This document shows positions 12,101 to 24,770 of a stretch of DNA of 60,000 bases, piece after piece. The notes beneath the pieces are model-generated. The model saw nothing but the letters and a program-made list of their open reading frames with translations. It was not told the origin of the DNA and did no database searches. The position numbers and the translations under genes were made by a program. Each line of letters starts with the position of its first letter. The stretch's first letter is position 1. Source of the stretch: Liolophura sinensis (lineage: Eukaryota; Mollusca; Polyplacophora; Chitonida; Chitonidae). The DNA lies in the NCBI RefSeq assembly GCF_032854445.1, contig NC_088295.1:15303385-15363384 (forward strand). Direction: 5' to 3'.

Positions 12101-14514
12101 TCATCCAGCCGTGTACCTGGCAGTCAGAGATGACCAGGAGGTTAGATCTAATCTTAGATAGCTCACACCTAGGGGGACTTGCAAAACCTGGCCATGAACA
12201 ATCCCTCTTCCTCTATTTTTTTTTTTTAAATTTCTATAAACAATACTATTTGAGAAGAGTAAGCTCCAGGCACTTCATGATTTACTACAGATACTGGTCT
12301 CACCAGTTTGTCAGATTATCTTTTACCAGACAGAGTTACAGTACCATCATCGCCCAAAAGTAAATTAAGTCTGTGATTTCATGTACACCGGGCATACTCT
12401 GTTCCTACACTTGGCAGTCTGTTGACGTGTTGCTCACTTGCTCTGCTCGTACTGCTACCCATGTGTGGAGGTCTGCTGGTTGGCCTGATCACAAGGACAC
12501 ATTACTCCCGATACAATATACATCTGCCAGTGGCTGTCAGCTGTTTTTACCTTTCATGTTGTGGTGATATAGTTCTAATGATGTTAACAAATTCAGTGGT
12601 GGAAAACATGTGAAAGTATAATGTGCTTATGTAGTATAATGAAACATGTTGTCTTAAAATTGTAAAAACGGACCTACAAACCTGAAGAAAATGAAAGCGC
12701 ATTCTGAAGTGCAAGACACTCCGTGAGAGGAATTTATGGTCAGATCAAAATCTCTGTCTTAACTTTTGTTTTGACCAGATGAAAAAGGAGATTTATGTTG
12801 AAGGCATCATGTTGTTATTGTGTGATTTTCTTTTTCTTCCCAGATGTAGAAAACTGGGGCTTTACCTCCTGTGTATACAAAAACAGTTGTATAATGTCAT
12901 TCAAAGAGGGGTAAGAAGCAAGCTGTACACAAACAAAATATGTGAAATGATTGCGTTATTGGGACTGATGTGATGAAATACCAAACATGGCTATACCAGA
13001 AATATTTAGCACAATATTGGCAAAAAAGGGCAGTCGAATCCAATAGATTTTTGTGCCAAAAGTCCCTCGTATTGCCTTGTTAAAACTGTTTATTAAAACC
13101 AGAGGAATGTTTTCACTGTTGAAAGTTTTCATTTTTAACATTACAGGAAGACATCCAAGATACTATACTGAAAGCTTTGAAGTGGACAAGCGTTTAAAAT
13201 GTGGACTTCAAATGCGAGTATCATTTAAATTTCTGAAACAGAAATACGCAAAATAAATCAAATTTCATTGTCTGTGTTAGTCTTTTCCTTTAATTTGCAC
13301 CTATGTACATGTAAACCATGTTTCATGGTGATGTTACACATCTTCACACAGTGCATTGTGTACTGTATTAGCATCTATAAGTTTAGTAATAGGAGAAAAA
13401 TGCAAAAACTAAGATTCCTCAGCCTACCCAACCCTGAGGTTACCTGTTAATTGTTTCCACAATTCCTGAGGTAAACACTTCAGTTACATCGTACATACAT
13501 GTTCAACCAACAGTGAGGCAATTTTTATGTCAGGTAATATTTATGAGAATAATTGCAATTTATTAACAGCACTCACTTTTGGAGTAATTGTTGCATTTGG
13601 ATGCATGATATTATAAATGATATATCTATGATGGCCATTAGTAATTAATGTACATACTTATTTTCTCCTGGCTATTGTACAGATTTTAAGTACAAGCCTT
13701 TCAGAGTCTGTTTACTAAATGACGCCTCTCTAATGTGCTGTTCACAAAGCATGCAAAATAAGCTATGTCCATGCACAGAGAGAATATAATGATGCTTACA
13801 TATAGATAGTTTACTGGAGCTTCCAATTTTGTCACTAGTGTATTAAATGATCCCATAACTCAGAGACTTCTAACATGAGGCCAACCAATGACCTTTACCA
13901 CTGAGAATCAATCAGCAAGGTTTAGGCAAACTGTCCAGTTCTGATTTATTGTCATACAACAGGGAATTGTCCACCACTTTGATGTCCACTCACACAACAC
14001 AGCATTTACATCTACAAAAGGCCTGTATTAAAGCTTGCTATAATGTACATGTATCCAAATGTAGGAGAGATGTAGGAGACGTACTGCATGTGAAAATCAT
14101 CTCATACGGTTCTGTACACCAGAACCTTTAGTATTGGTAATGGAAAACTTCACTGGGTCATTATGTACTGTTGGATTTAATGTTGAGTAATCTTTTATGT
14201 GTTATTATTGTCTCAAGCCACATAAGAAAAATTAAGAAATGTGATTTGGGTACATGATAAAAATATATAAAGGTAAAAAAATAACAACCAAAAAAGAAAA
14301 TTATGCAAAACTGCTAGAAGGACTATGTTAATTACAGTAATCTTGTTAAACAATTATGATGACAAAAATGTTAAAATTAGTGAACACAGTAAAATCAGTA
14401 AAAAATGTTAAAAGTAGCATGAAACATGGAAATAACTACAAAATATTAGTAATGTACAGAACAAAATGCCAAGGCTGAGCAGTGATTGTAAGGCTTGATT
14501 GTAAAACAACCAAC

Positions 14515-14685
14515 CTGGACAGATTGAAGTACAGGATATTTTCTGTGAGCTTTCTCCATTATCACAGTGGGAGCCGCCATTGACTGGAGCAGGATTTGTG
14601 CAGGTCCGTGTGCGTCTCTGGGTCCCCTTCCCACACTTGGCGGAACAGTCTGACCACACGCTCCAAGTAGACCAACCACCATTTA
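14515..14685 (-). CDS. unc5: unc5 exon: first thrombospondin type 1 repeat
   Basis: This 171-nt exon is phase 1 at both ends (CTCCACAG|TA and CCAG|GTTGGT). It codes one complete TSP type 1 repeat of about 57 residues. [13 protein letters not shown] carries the WxxWxxW motif that is usually C-mannosylated. [16 protein letters not shown] supplies the paired cysteines and the stacked arginine layer, followed by [11 protein letters not shown] and a final SCTSICPG. It is a close match to UNC5 repeat 1, including TNPAPxNGG. The exon exactly matches the domain, as is usual for this module. Confidence 0.96.
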
Positions 14686-16771
14686 CTGTGGAGAGCAAAA
14701 GAATCAGAAAATAATTAAGCAGACTGACAGACAATTGTTGGATGGCTAAAAAAACACAGAGGCGAAGGAACCAAAGACAACGGACGTAAAAACACCCAGT
14801 CTTTAAAAGGCACACTATGTACTTAAACATTATTCTGGAATGCTTTCCATATTTGACCCCAAAATTTTACCCATTACTATAAGTTACTCATTCTACCTGA
14901 TTCTAGGAGTTCTATTGATTGAAATCTCAAAAACCTGATTTTATGGTTATTTGGAAGGAATGGTGATATTTTATTAACTTTGTACACCTCTAAAGTTCCA
15001 CTTTTAGGGGCAAAATTCTAGGTCATATACTGTCTCTTTAGCAAAGTATGTGTACTGACAAACCTATAGTAACTTTATTCTGACATTAAAAGTAGGGGTA
15101 TCCAAGAACAAAAGCGTACACTCAATTCAGGGGCACTTTTTTGTCTTCTTTGTTGTGACAGATCGGGTATTGAGTTTAAAGAGAACATCGGCCTACTGTG
15201 TCAGTTGGTGGGAAATCAAGCCACTGATTTCTCGCTACGATTCAATCACTGTCCTACAGACTCTTGTCACAATTAGGCTAGTTTCAAACATCTATGGGCC
15301 TCTGTCACTCATTATACCTGCAGAACCAGGATGTAGTTTATTCTTCTGACACATGTATCTATCATCTGCTGACAAGACAAATGAGGAGACACTCAGCAGC
15401 AGTGCAGACGTTACACACAGAAAAACTCATTTGGTGAGCGTCAGGTGAATGCAGTGTGATTTTCTCCCTGATGCACCCTGTCAGAGTTACTTGACAGATT
15501 TGAATTGGCCCAGTGTGGGATTACAAAATATTAATTTCCTATTATGTCAGAAAGAGCCATGTAAACAGTAATAAGCAAGCTAATATGGATCACCTGGTCT
15601 GTCAATCAACTTTATTACGCAGCCACAATCATATGGTCATCAGTAATTAAATCTTGTAGTTTGAAACAATACACTGGGGCTGAACTCACTTGTCTAATTC
15701 CATTTAGATGGCTTTTTACCAGGTCGATATGTTAAACAAATTTTCTGAAGCAGTCTGTAATTGCGCGAAACCCTGATCGCTGGCTTAAGTCATGGATTAT
15801 CATTGATTCTAGGAGTTATCTTAATTAAATGTTAGGATTACTGACATAATGCATTTCCATTAAGCTAGACTTCATCAAAATGACTATGCTGAATCATGTT
15901 CTATCAGCACGAAACGAGCTAATACATTCACAGCTACATCTCTCATCTCTGTTAATTATTTCAATGCAAAGAAGAGTGAATTGTTCATTTTCAATACCTG
16001 TTACTAAGAGAGGGTTAACTGACCAGGTAGATGTAAATATCACAATTTGTGCTTGGAACAAGACTGTACAGGAAATGTTGTATGCATGTACTTCAAATAC
16101 AGCCTTAATATTGAGATATAAATAGAGATAGAGATTTAATAACTTCTGACAGTTAGGCAAAATAATAATATAAACCTGTGTAACACACTTAACTTTCCAG
16201 CTTTCACAGAAAGTTATATTAGTTCTGTTTTGAGACACTTTAATTAGACCTAGAGTTGAACCCAGACATTCATCAGATGAACATATGGTCAGGGTTAATC
16301 AATATTCACTGAATGCTAAAATTACAGGGGCGTTAATTAACAAGAGAGCAGACAGGAATTGACACAGCCTCCCAGAGCTGCATGTGCACGTGGCCATTGC
16401 CCTGGTCACTCCCATATCTACCCCATATACTGTAAGTCGTCCCTGACACATCTACACATAATGACTACTGACACTCACTTCTGCTGGCTTGTGCCAAAGG
16501 AAACAGGAGAATGACAACATTATTTGAACCTAACCCACAGAAATGCGAAAGAAATAGGTTATCTGGAATATCCTGCACTTTTACAGTAATCTTTCTTACT
16601 ACTGTTTTACTGAGCATGTAAAAAAATATCATGGGGAAACTCAATTTGATATGAAGCTGAAATCCAAAGGTCAACACATAAAGAAAAACTGCCATGTGTT
16701 TCACAAATGTAGTTGAAATAGGATTACGCCAATGTTTTGTGAAAATGTGCTTGCCATATTGAGTAACTTAC
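14686..16771 (-). other. Intron between Ig2 and TSP1 exons
   Basis: A 2.1 kb minus-strand intron. I see no repeats or convincing extra exons. Confidence 0.85.
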
Positions 16772-16952
16772 CATAAACTGTGAGAAGGGCTGAGTCACTT
16801 AGCCTCTTACTGACAACATTGGCAGCTCCACAAGTGTAGTTCCCCATGTCTGCTAGGCGGGCCTGATTGATGATTAAATTCCCTTCATTGGAAATAATGT
16901 AATTTATCTCCTTTTTCACATCAATTGTCTCTCCATCTTTCAACCAGAATAC
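16772..16952 (-). CDS. unc5: unc5 exon: second Ig domain, C-terminal half
   Basis: This 181-nt exon enters in phase 0 (AATTGCAG|GTATTC) and leaves in phase 1 (TATG|GTAAGT). It begins VFWLKDGETIDV with the core Ig tryptophan, then NEGNLIINQARLADMGNYTC with the family's LxIxxARLxDxxNYTC signature and the F-strand cysteine. It ends SDSALLTVY at the domain boundary. The Asn-Tyr-Thr triplet is a potential N-glycosylation site. It joins in frame to the first thrombospondin repeat as TVYVNGGWS, a junction well known in UNC5 proteins. Confidence 0.95.
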
Positions 16953-18304
16953 CTGCAATTAAACAGAACACATAACCACGTCAGACTGATGAATTCAGCC
17001 TATTACTGCACTCTGCCAAAGCAAAATCCACACATGATATTTTCTACATAGAAAGATTCATAAATATACAACTCTTCACATACTGTATCATTATGTACTT
17101 ATCTGACATATATGTATCTATTTTTCCTACACATGTGGGACAATTACAATACTTGGTTTCCAGTATATCCAGACATAGCCTTTTAGAAATCTGCAACTTT
17201 AAATTCTTATTTTTTTTAAACATAATACATTTACAACCTCTAGAATTCTTGAATTCATATTTTCAATTTTACACAAAACGAAATACTTTACAGGGATGTT
17301 AAAGACAATATTATTTGATGTGTGTTTTATTTTTTCTTCACTGCTATTATCTGGATAAAACTTTTGGATAAGTGGTCACAGCTTGACGCTTGTTGGGTCT
17401 CTGCCCCTTTTACCCTTAACATTGACACAGGGTCAGATGTCGTCTATGGCTTAACCAGCTTTGTTCTTTTTCCTGCGACAGAGGGTTGGGGACCCTACTT
17501 GACTGAAACCTGAACCTTTTAAGGTACTGGCTTATCTACTGCTAGATCTGGCTGTCTTAGTCTCTCTGACCGGCCAGGTGAATGGAGTAGCAGGTAGTGT
17601 CAAGTCAGCTTTCTGGCTCACTGCTTCCCTACACAATATATCCAAAGTCCTCAGGCATAGAAAGGAATAGTCCAGGGCCCAGCACAAAACCCTCCCTGAT
17701 ATCCAACACCACCTCACTCCTCTCTAATTACACCTCGCTACACAAAAAAATGGGTTTTGTGAGAATCAGAGAGTTAAGTATCCCTAATAAGCCCAACTTT
17801 ACTTCTAAGTGCACTTCAACACCAGTAACTGTTCTTCTGATCACAACACGGAGCGATCAAAAAATATACAAGTCTTTTGTGTTCACACAAACATCCAGAC
17901 CACACCACACACCCAGACACACTCACAAGAACTCCACACCATTCAAAGGCACTCAATATATTCAAACTTTGTGCTGCACGCAGTACACATATTAAGAAAG
18001 AAATTCTGCATGAGCACATCAAAACTTTGTCTCAGCTGATAAATCTATCTACTTTTCCTGATACAGCGCACTTAAAGTAGCATAAAGCCAAATTCTGACA
18101 ATTTACCAGTCTCACACTTTGTCCGACAGTTTAGTCCTTTTGATTCAACACACCATCACAACTTCACAATCTGTCCAACTTGGCACACCCAATATTACAG
18201 CTATACCTTGGGTCTGATATACTGACCACTCAATGACTTCTACCAGCCAGAAATGTGTGCTTAACTCTATTTGATTACAGCTAATTTATCATTGCCATAA
18301 TTAC
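16953..18304 (-). other. Phase-0 intron inside the Ig2 domain
   Basis: A 1.35 kb intron. A CA-rich patch lies around 17877-17960. Overlapping open frames in this stretch reflect its composition; none has splice or family support. Confidence 0.85.
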
Positions 18305-18408
18305 CTGAGGCAATGGAAGGCCCTGTGGTGGCAAACAGAGTAACTGAGCTGTGGATTCCATCTCCACCTTGGTGCTGATTGGTTCTCGTTCAAATCTCTT
18401 CTTCAAAT
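18305..18408 (-). CDS. unc5: unc5 exon: second Ig domain, N-terminal half
   Basis: This 104-nt exon enters in phase 1 (TTTCCAG|AT) and leaves in phase 0 (CCTCAG|GTAA). Joined to the Ig1 exon it reads IAY-LKKRFEREPISTKVE, matching the family linker and first strand (YLRKTFEQEP in vertebrates). It continues through the B-strand cysteine in AQLLCLPPQGLPLPQ. The second half of the domain follows after a 1.35 kb intron. The phase-0 intron inside Ig2 falls just before the core tryptophan strand. The reading and borders are unambiguous. Confidence 0.93.
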
Positions 18409-21400
18409 CTGGAAAGATATCAAGGACAAATCATGGTTAAAACGATGCATACATTCTTATTTTTGGTGCTGAAACTTACAATTTTCAGTACGATATCATC
18501 CCACGTTCCAAGCAAACCTCAAAACACCTTTCCAAAGTCAATAGAACTGTTTGAATCTGGAAAAATGGGCAAGTTAGTGATGGACCAAATTGATGGTCAG
18601 TTAGGGTATGTTTGAAGTATTGATTTTTAGAAAAAAAAAAAAACAAAAAAAAACACTAGAGTGAAGTATTATTACAATTGTCAGGGAATGGACTAGATAT
18701 CCAGTGTGCTATTATTCAGTGCAGATAATAAATATGAGCTACGGAGCATTTTTATTCTATTGTGACAATGTTGTTTTCATCCTTCAAAACAGAGCTGGTC
18801 AAAACCCTTCAGTTCTTTAAAGTCCTGTTTCCAGACAATGGGAAAGAGAAACAGGGGAGTTTTAGGCTTGTTTGACATCTGAGTGGCACCTGATCCACTC
18901 CAACAACAACAAACACTTAGTTAATAGCTAACCATTTTGACATTTTTTACAGGAAGAAAAATTCTAACACTGTATATGGCATATGGCAGGAACACATTGG
19001 AGAGAAAAAAAATGAGTCAGGGTAAAGATCTTGAATTGTGTCAAGACATCAAAACCCTAGGTAAATGGCATAACATACAGACGTATGGTGCCAGTTTCAG
19101 CCAAGAGCCAAATCAACAAACTTGTATTGTTTGTATAAAGGATATCCCTTAATACTGTAAATAAAATGGGAACTGAAAGGACTCCAATGTCAGGGTAATG
19201 TCCTGGACAAGGGTCTTTGGTTTCTGTCACACTGGAGCCATGCAGATGACAAACTTGTGAACAGTTTCTTTGAAGACTTATGTAAACACATTGCTCCCTA
19301 GTTTCTTCTTGAGACTGTTGCCCCTCCCCATCTCCTGGGACACTTAGAAACCTTCCACCACCAAAAGCAGGCATCATCTCCCAGGCTCTAGGGCATTGTC
19401 ATTTATGCCAACCAACAGTATGAAACACCAAAATTCCAATTCATTTTATTTTTAGATTTCGTTTTATTTTTTTAGATACTGCTCCAATTTTGGTTGAAAT
19501 GTGTTCTTTAAAAACTTTAGGTAAAGGGTTTGAAAAAATTTTCAAAAAGAGCAACTTGCTCTGTGTCTGTAAAGTTTGGTTTGCTGTTTTCTGACAGTCT
19601 AGTACAGGTGGTCAAGGTGATGTATCAACCATACCATTTCAGCATTTATTTACAGCTTATGCCATAGTACCAGGGTGCAATCTAACCCACTTCCCCCCAA
19701 TGGTAACCCATTTGACACGTATACAACATTAATTATGATCACCTTTTCTTAGTTTCAACAGTCAGTCGTAAAGAATGAATACACAAGGACAATAAACCTA
19801 TGGGCTGTTCTGTAATGAGATGGGTCAATGAGGTGTAGCAGGCTTTCAGATCATTATAAAAACATCAAACCAGAAACAAACAGATATCAGACCATAGTGG
19901 TCTGTTATCACTTATAGCATTCAGTTCATATCCAATGCACAAATCATCCATCCCAGTGCCATTATGGTTACTTGGGATGTTATTCCTCTTTGGATACAAT
20001 GGCTAGGATGCTTTATCACAACTATGAAAATGGCCTAAATCTGGCTGCCTGCAGAAGCCAGCACTACTTCCCATGATTGATGCCAGGGCAGGGAGCCAGA
20101 TGGGCAATCAAAGGGTGCCTTCCCTGCAATGTTACCTGGGACATCTCCAAGAACTAGTCAATAATTCATGGCAAAACCCTTGGACACGCACCCTCCAAAT
20201 GGTAAGGACGAGCCTCACTCGGCCTCAACCCCGACAAGTGCTAATGGCTCTGTATCATGTCTGCCAATGAAGCTCCAAAGAAACACGATCAACTATTCAA
20301 GCCAGCAGGCTTGTCATGCAAAATGCAGACAAGTTCTCCAATAATGGCTATGGCACTCTCCATCAGTGACTCTCATTATAAAGTTATTCTCACTCCAGAG
20401 CATTCACGAATTATTAATGTCCTATGTTTTCTCCAGTTTTCCCTGCAGATCTATATATGAAAGAATGAACAAGACTGAACAAGAACATGTGCCAAACCTT
20501 GTCAAAACACAACAAGTTTTGTATTGTTCTCAGCCTCTCCATATTGACATCAAATCTCTAGGCTACATACAATTGCAAGTTCCAAAAAATATACATTCTA
20601 CTTGATTCTCCTTGGTATCAGAACATGTCAAACCCATTTCACAGCCAGTCAGTCTGAACAGGTCTTCTTTGTATTCAGTATGGAAGACAGCTGTATCAGT
20701 ATGTCATATAATAATAATCGGTTAATATGTTATTGGTTGATCTTCCCTGAAGCCTGGCCTCATCATGTATTCCCACAATAAGCTAATAAAACTAGATACA
20801 ACCTGATGAACTGCAAAGGGTATGAAAAGATTTACAGCGTACAAATCACAATGGACAAAAATAACATTTCTAAGCTAACCATGGGGTTACAAAGAGAAAC
20901 ATATGTAAAAGGCAAAGGTATGGTTTAGACTATAATGCAAACATTTTTCTCAAACAGACATTGGAAGTTCTGTACAGAGGTCAGGTACATTGGAAAGAAG
21001 TAGAAAGACTGTTTCCATGCAAACTTTCAGAAGTCTTAACATTTCTAAGCGAGGAAAATGGGCTAATTTTCTCTTGAAAGTGTTGAGCAAGGTCTTAGTT
21101 CTTTCTTGTTGTTCTTTGATACACAGAAAACTCTATCAGAAAAGATATATATTTGTCTTTCAAAGATTGAAAATACATAGCAAGACTTCTTTTCTGATTA
21201 TAAAAAAATACATGTTCACATAAATCCTCCCTATAACCAGCCACACATAAAGGAAAGCAAAAAGACAATATAGTGCTCAGACACAGCATAGAAGTTTCAT
21301 GACAAATATCACTGAGAATGTGATTACAACAACAACATGAGATAATGCTAACGTTCAAAACAAAACACAGTGGATTATGCAGAGCTCCTGCAAGCACACA

Positions 21401-23078
21401 GAGCAACATGTGTCTCTCAACTCCTCTGGATAACTCTTAGCGAAAAAAAAGAAAATATTTATAAAAGCCGGGTTCGACATGTGCCAGGTAGGGGAAGGAA
21501 AATAATTGACTGGGCCGAGTCAACCTTAGGTGCAGGTAAAAAAAGGCCTATATCAATGGGAGAGAACTGGCTTATCCCTAACACAAATACCGTATGAAGT
21601 CCAGGTAAACACAACTCACAAACACCAGCAGTGCCTCTATATGCACTGGTACACGGTAAATAACAGAGAGGGGCATCACTGGGTCAAACCTAAGAGCCAC
21701 CCTTCTGTGATAGAGTCTGTTAGGAGCAACACAGAGAATAAACCTGAATATTAATGTGGATTTGACTCCTGCCAGGTGGGGGCTAATTTACATAAACATA
21801 CACCAAGTCTAGCCGATCATCTTTATTAGACACAAAAACCCCTATTGTACACCCTAGACAACATTGTTAACTAAGTATCTAGCCGTGCACATGAAAGCAA
21901 ACCTGATTTGTCATTTATCCAAATGATACTTCAGAAGCTCTTTTCAGGCACGGCTTCTAGGCACGGGTTTTTAATGATGCAGAAACTATTGCAAAGTTAT
22001 ATACATAAACATTTTAGTAGGCTTATAGGCAGCTCTCACAAGCTCATCTTCAAGAACTTTCAAATTTATTTTACAAATAATGGGTATTAATATAGCCCAA
22101 TTAAAAAAAAAACAAAACATGTAGATTAAAATTATTCCCAGTTAAACTGACAAAAGCAAGAGAGCTGGAGAAATGGGTAGAAAGCTTTAATCATAGAGTA
22201 CACAGCTCCAGTTTGTTCTTCTCTTAAAGAGATGTGGGGAAGTAAGGATTTTCTACAGCGTCGCTATCTCCTCTCACTCTCTGCATGACCAGAGCTCACA
22301 GGAACCTCCTGTATCTACCTCCAGAACAGGAGAGCCACAATGTACATATGTCCCTGGAATGGAAGTGATCTCACTGCAAGCCCCTCACTAACAGGTTCTC
22401 ATGCATTTTATTATCCCATGTCAAATGACTGCTTGATTCATTTCAGTGATTTGGGGATGTGAAGAAATCAATATGGACTAAGCTTGGTCTGGGCACGGGC
22501 TGATCAGTCTGTTTACTCTGGCCTGCCCAGCTGGTTATAGCCGAATACCCTCTAAACATCCTATTATCACAGCCTATTGATCTAACGCTACTCAGCCCAC
22601 CTTAAATACCCTTAACATGCACTTCAGCTGACAAGCACAAAGAGTAACAAAGAAAAACATATTGTCCGTCACTTGTGGACAAGACTAAACTGCTGAGTGA
22701 GCACAGAGGTAGGTATTGAAGTGGACAATGGTCAATCCCAGCAGTGGGTGAGTGCGGTTAAGGAGCTTTACGGTTGACACAGTTTGTATGGGGAATTAGC
22801 TTTGATGGGCTATGTTCATTTGGATCCAGACCTTGTAAGATGATTATTTAATCCCAGGTAGAGCTAATTGCACAGCTTATGGCTGCACGTCTCGATGGAC
22901 TCCGAGTGACAGAAATGACCTTTCTCACCTGACAGCTTATTGGGTTAAACTGATTTGAAATTATAATCTCTGAAAACTTTCTTTTCAATTAATTCATGTG
23001 TGAATTAGATCTTAAATCTAATCAGAATTTGCATTTTTACCTGTGTAATTAGAGCAACATCGAGAAAAGGTAAGACAA

Positions 23079-23103
23079 TATATATATATATATATATATA
23101 TAT
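23079..23103. repeat. TA microsatellite
   Basis: About 12 TA units, followed by more AT-rich sequence. Confidence 0.95.
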
Positions 23104-24719
23104 TTTATTTATACATATATAAATAGCCATATAATGTGCAGATTTTCCCCAGCCTTTAAACACATCCATTAATTTAATCAATGAAGTTTATTCACATTTT
23201 TTCACCAGGTCAAGAGGCTGAACAGCTGGTTTAGGTGGAGTTATTTAAGCCTAACTTGTCGGTATTCCTTGCCAACTTGGCTGTCAATCCCCATTTAAGC
23301 ACGCAGATCCCTCAACCAGCATGTCACGGTGAGTTAACATTTTTTGTCCCTCCAAGCAGGACGTCAAGAGCCTAAGTCTGGGACTATTGCTGACAATCGT
23401 CTAGGCCGTGTGCTCAGGCCCATTGATCTCAAGTAGAACACATTGTTTCCAAGAGTGGACAATATGTTACATGTCAGTGAAGAGAGCCATGAGTCACTGG
23501 CCAGCAGGAACATGGTGGGGTCCCTAAGAGAATACCCACACATCAGCCATGCTAGCCACATCTCTCCCTGCACCATCATCATCATTATCATAAAGATTTT
23601 CACAATCATTTAGCACTTTTTTTTCCTTCATGGACGAATTCCTCCACTCTGGCACTACCACAACAGGCTGCTTTCGTTTCATCACTTTGTAAATAATGTG
23701 GCAAATTTGTGGATTAGGGGATGTATCTAAGACAGCCACGCTGGCGCCATATTAAGTAAATTTAGCCATTTTTAATCAAGACAATCAGATCTGTAGCTTA
23801 CATTTCCTGTGACCTTACAAGCACTGCTTATGCCCTTGATGCCTGGCTGATTCACTAACATTTCTAATAAATTACTATGCAAGTATTGTGCAGTCCTTCC
23901 TAAAAAGACCACAGATGAAGAACAGAACAAAAAAAGACTCGGTGTATTATTACATTGTCATTCTAATTAGGGTAATATTAATTACCTTGAGTTGTTAGGA
24001 ATTGTATCCCACTGATACTACATGATGACAAGTGGGAACCAGTGGGGCAAACTGGGTTATTTATTTCAAAGACTAAGGCTGATCCCTGTTTTGTGTTGTA
24101 TGCACATTGCAACTGAACAATACCAATTGTACTTTGATAGGCCCTGTTTCCACCCCTTGGGCTGCCCGTCAGAGGGAAAGTTTGAATCAAAGAGCAACAT
24201 CACAATAACATTAACATTTCTTTTGGAGAAAAAAAAAATTCCCAGTGCAACAGTAAAAATGTCATTATTGGCCCTGTAGCAATTAGCCAAATGAGTGTGG
24301 AACTGTGGGAGCAATGGAGAGTTCCTTCTGATTGAGCATGATATGACTAATGATACAACTCCTGCATGCACACGCATCCTCTCCGACATTTCCCGTCAGT
24401 TGTGGCGCTTAACTCTTCTACAGCTCCCTTGTTCAGTTTTTACACCACATTCATACATTAATTGTTGCTATAGCCCTTGCAATATTAGCACGCAGACAAG
24501 TATTGGCCTTATTTCATTGATTTCTAATTGTCATGAAGCATACATTTTAATCTGATTTACAGTGTGGTTTTCTTTATTCTGTAGCAAATTTTTCACTTCA
24601 TTCCCACACATGAAAACATAAGAGCATTTAATTATGTATGTATTTCTTTCTTTACTGAAGACATGTAATTCTGTTGCCCATGTTACAATGCCATGCCTAT
24701 CTTTAGAAAGCTTAACTGA

Positions 24720-24770
24720 TCGCTTGGGGTTTAACGTCGTACTCAACAATTTTTCAGTCATATGACGACG
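24720..24770 (-). mobile_element. 51-bp SINE-core insertion with perfect 15-bp target-site duplication
   Basis: The insert reads GGGTTTAACGTCGTACTCAA and continues to TCATATGACGACG. This is the reverse complement of the conserved core seen in the other SINE copies, with diverged positions. Identical direct repeats AGAAAGCTTAACTGA flank it at 24705-24719 and 24771-24785. Neither a long 5' body nor an (AAAT)n tail is present. Confidence 0.82.

Larger units (their letters stand above)
6295..14514 (-). other. Intron between TSP1 and TSP2 exons
   Basis: This 8.2 kb intron has GT/AG ends on the minus strand. It holds a truncated SINE at 6439-6530 and a 77-bp tandem duplication at 8998-9151. A minus-strand frame near 6908-7156 encodes a hydrophobic stretch but has no fitting splice sites. 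The rest shows scattered short chance frames and AT-rich sequence. Confidence 0.85.
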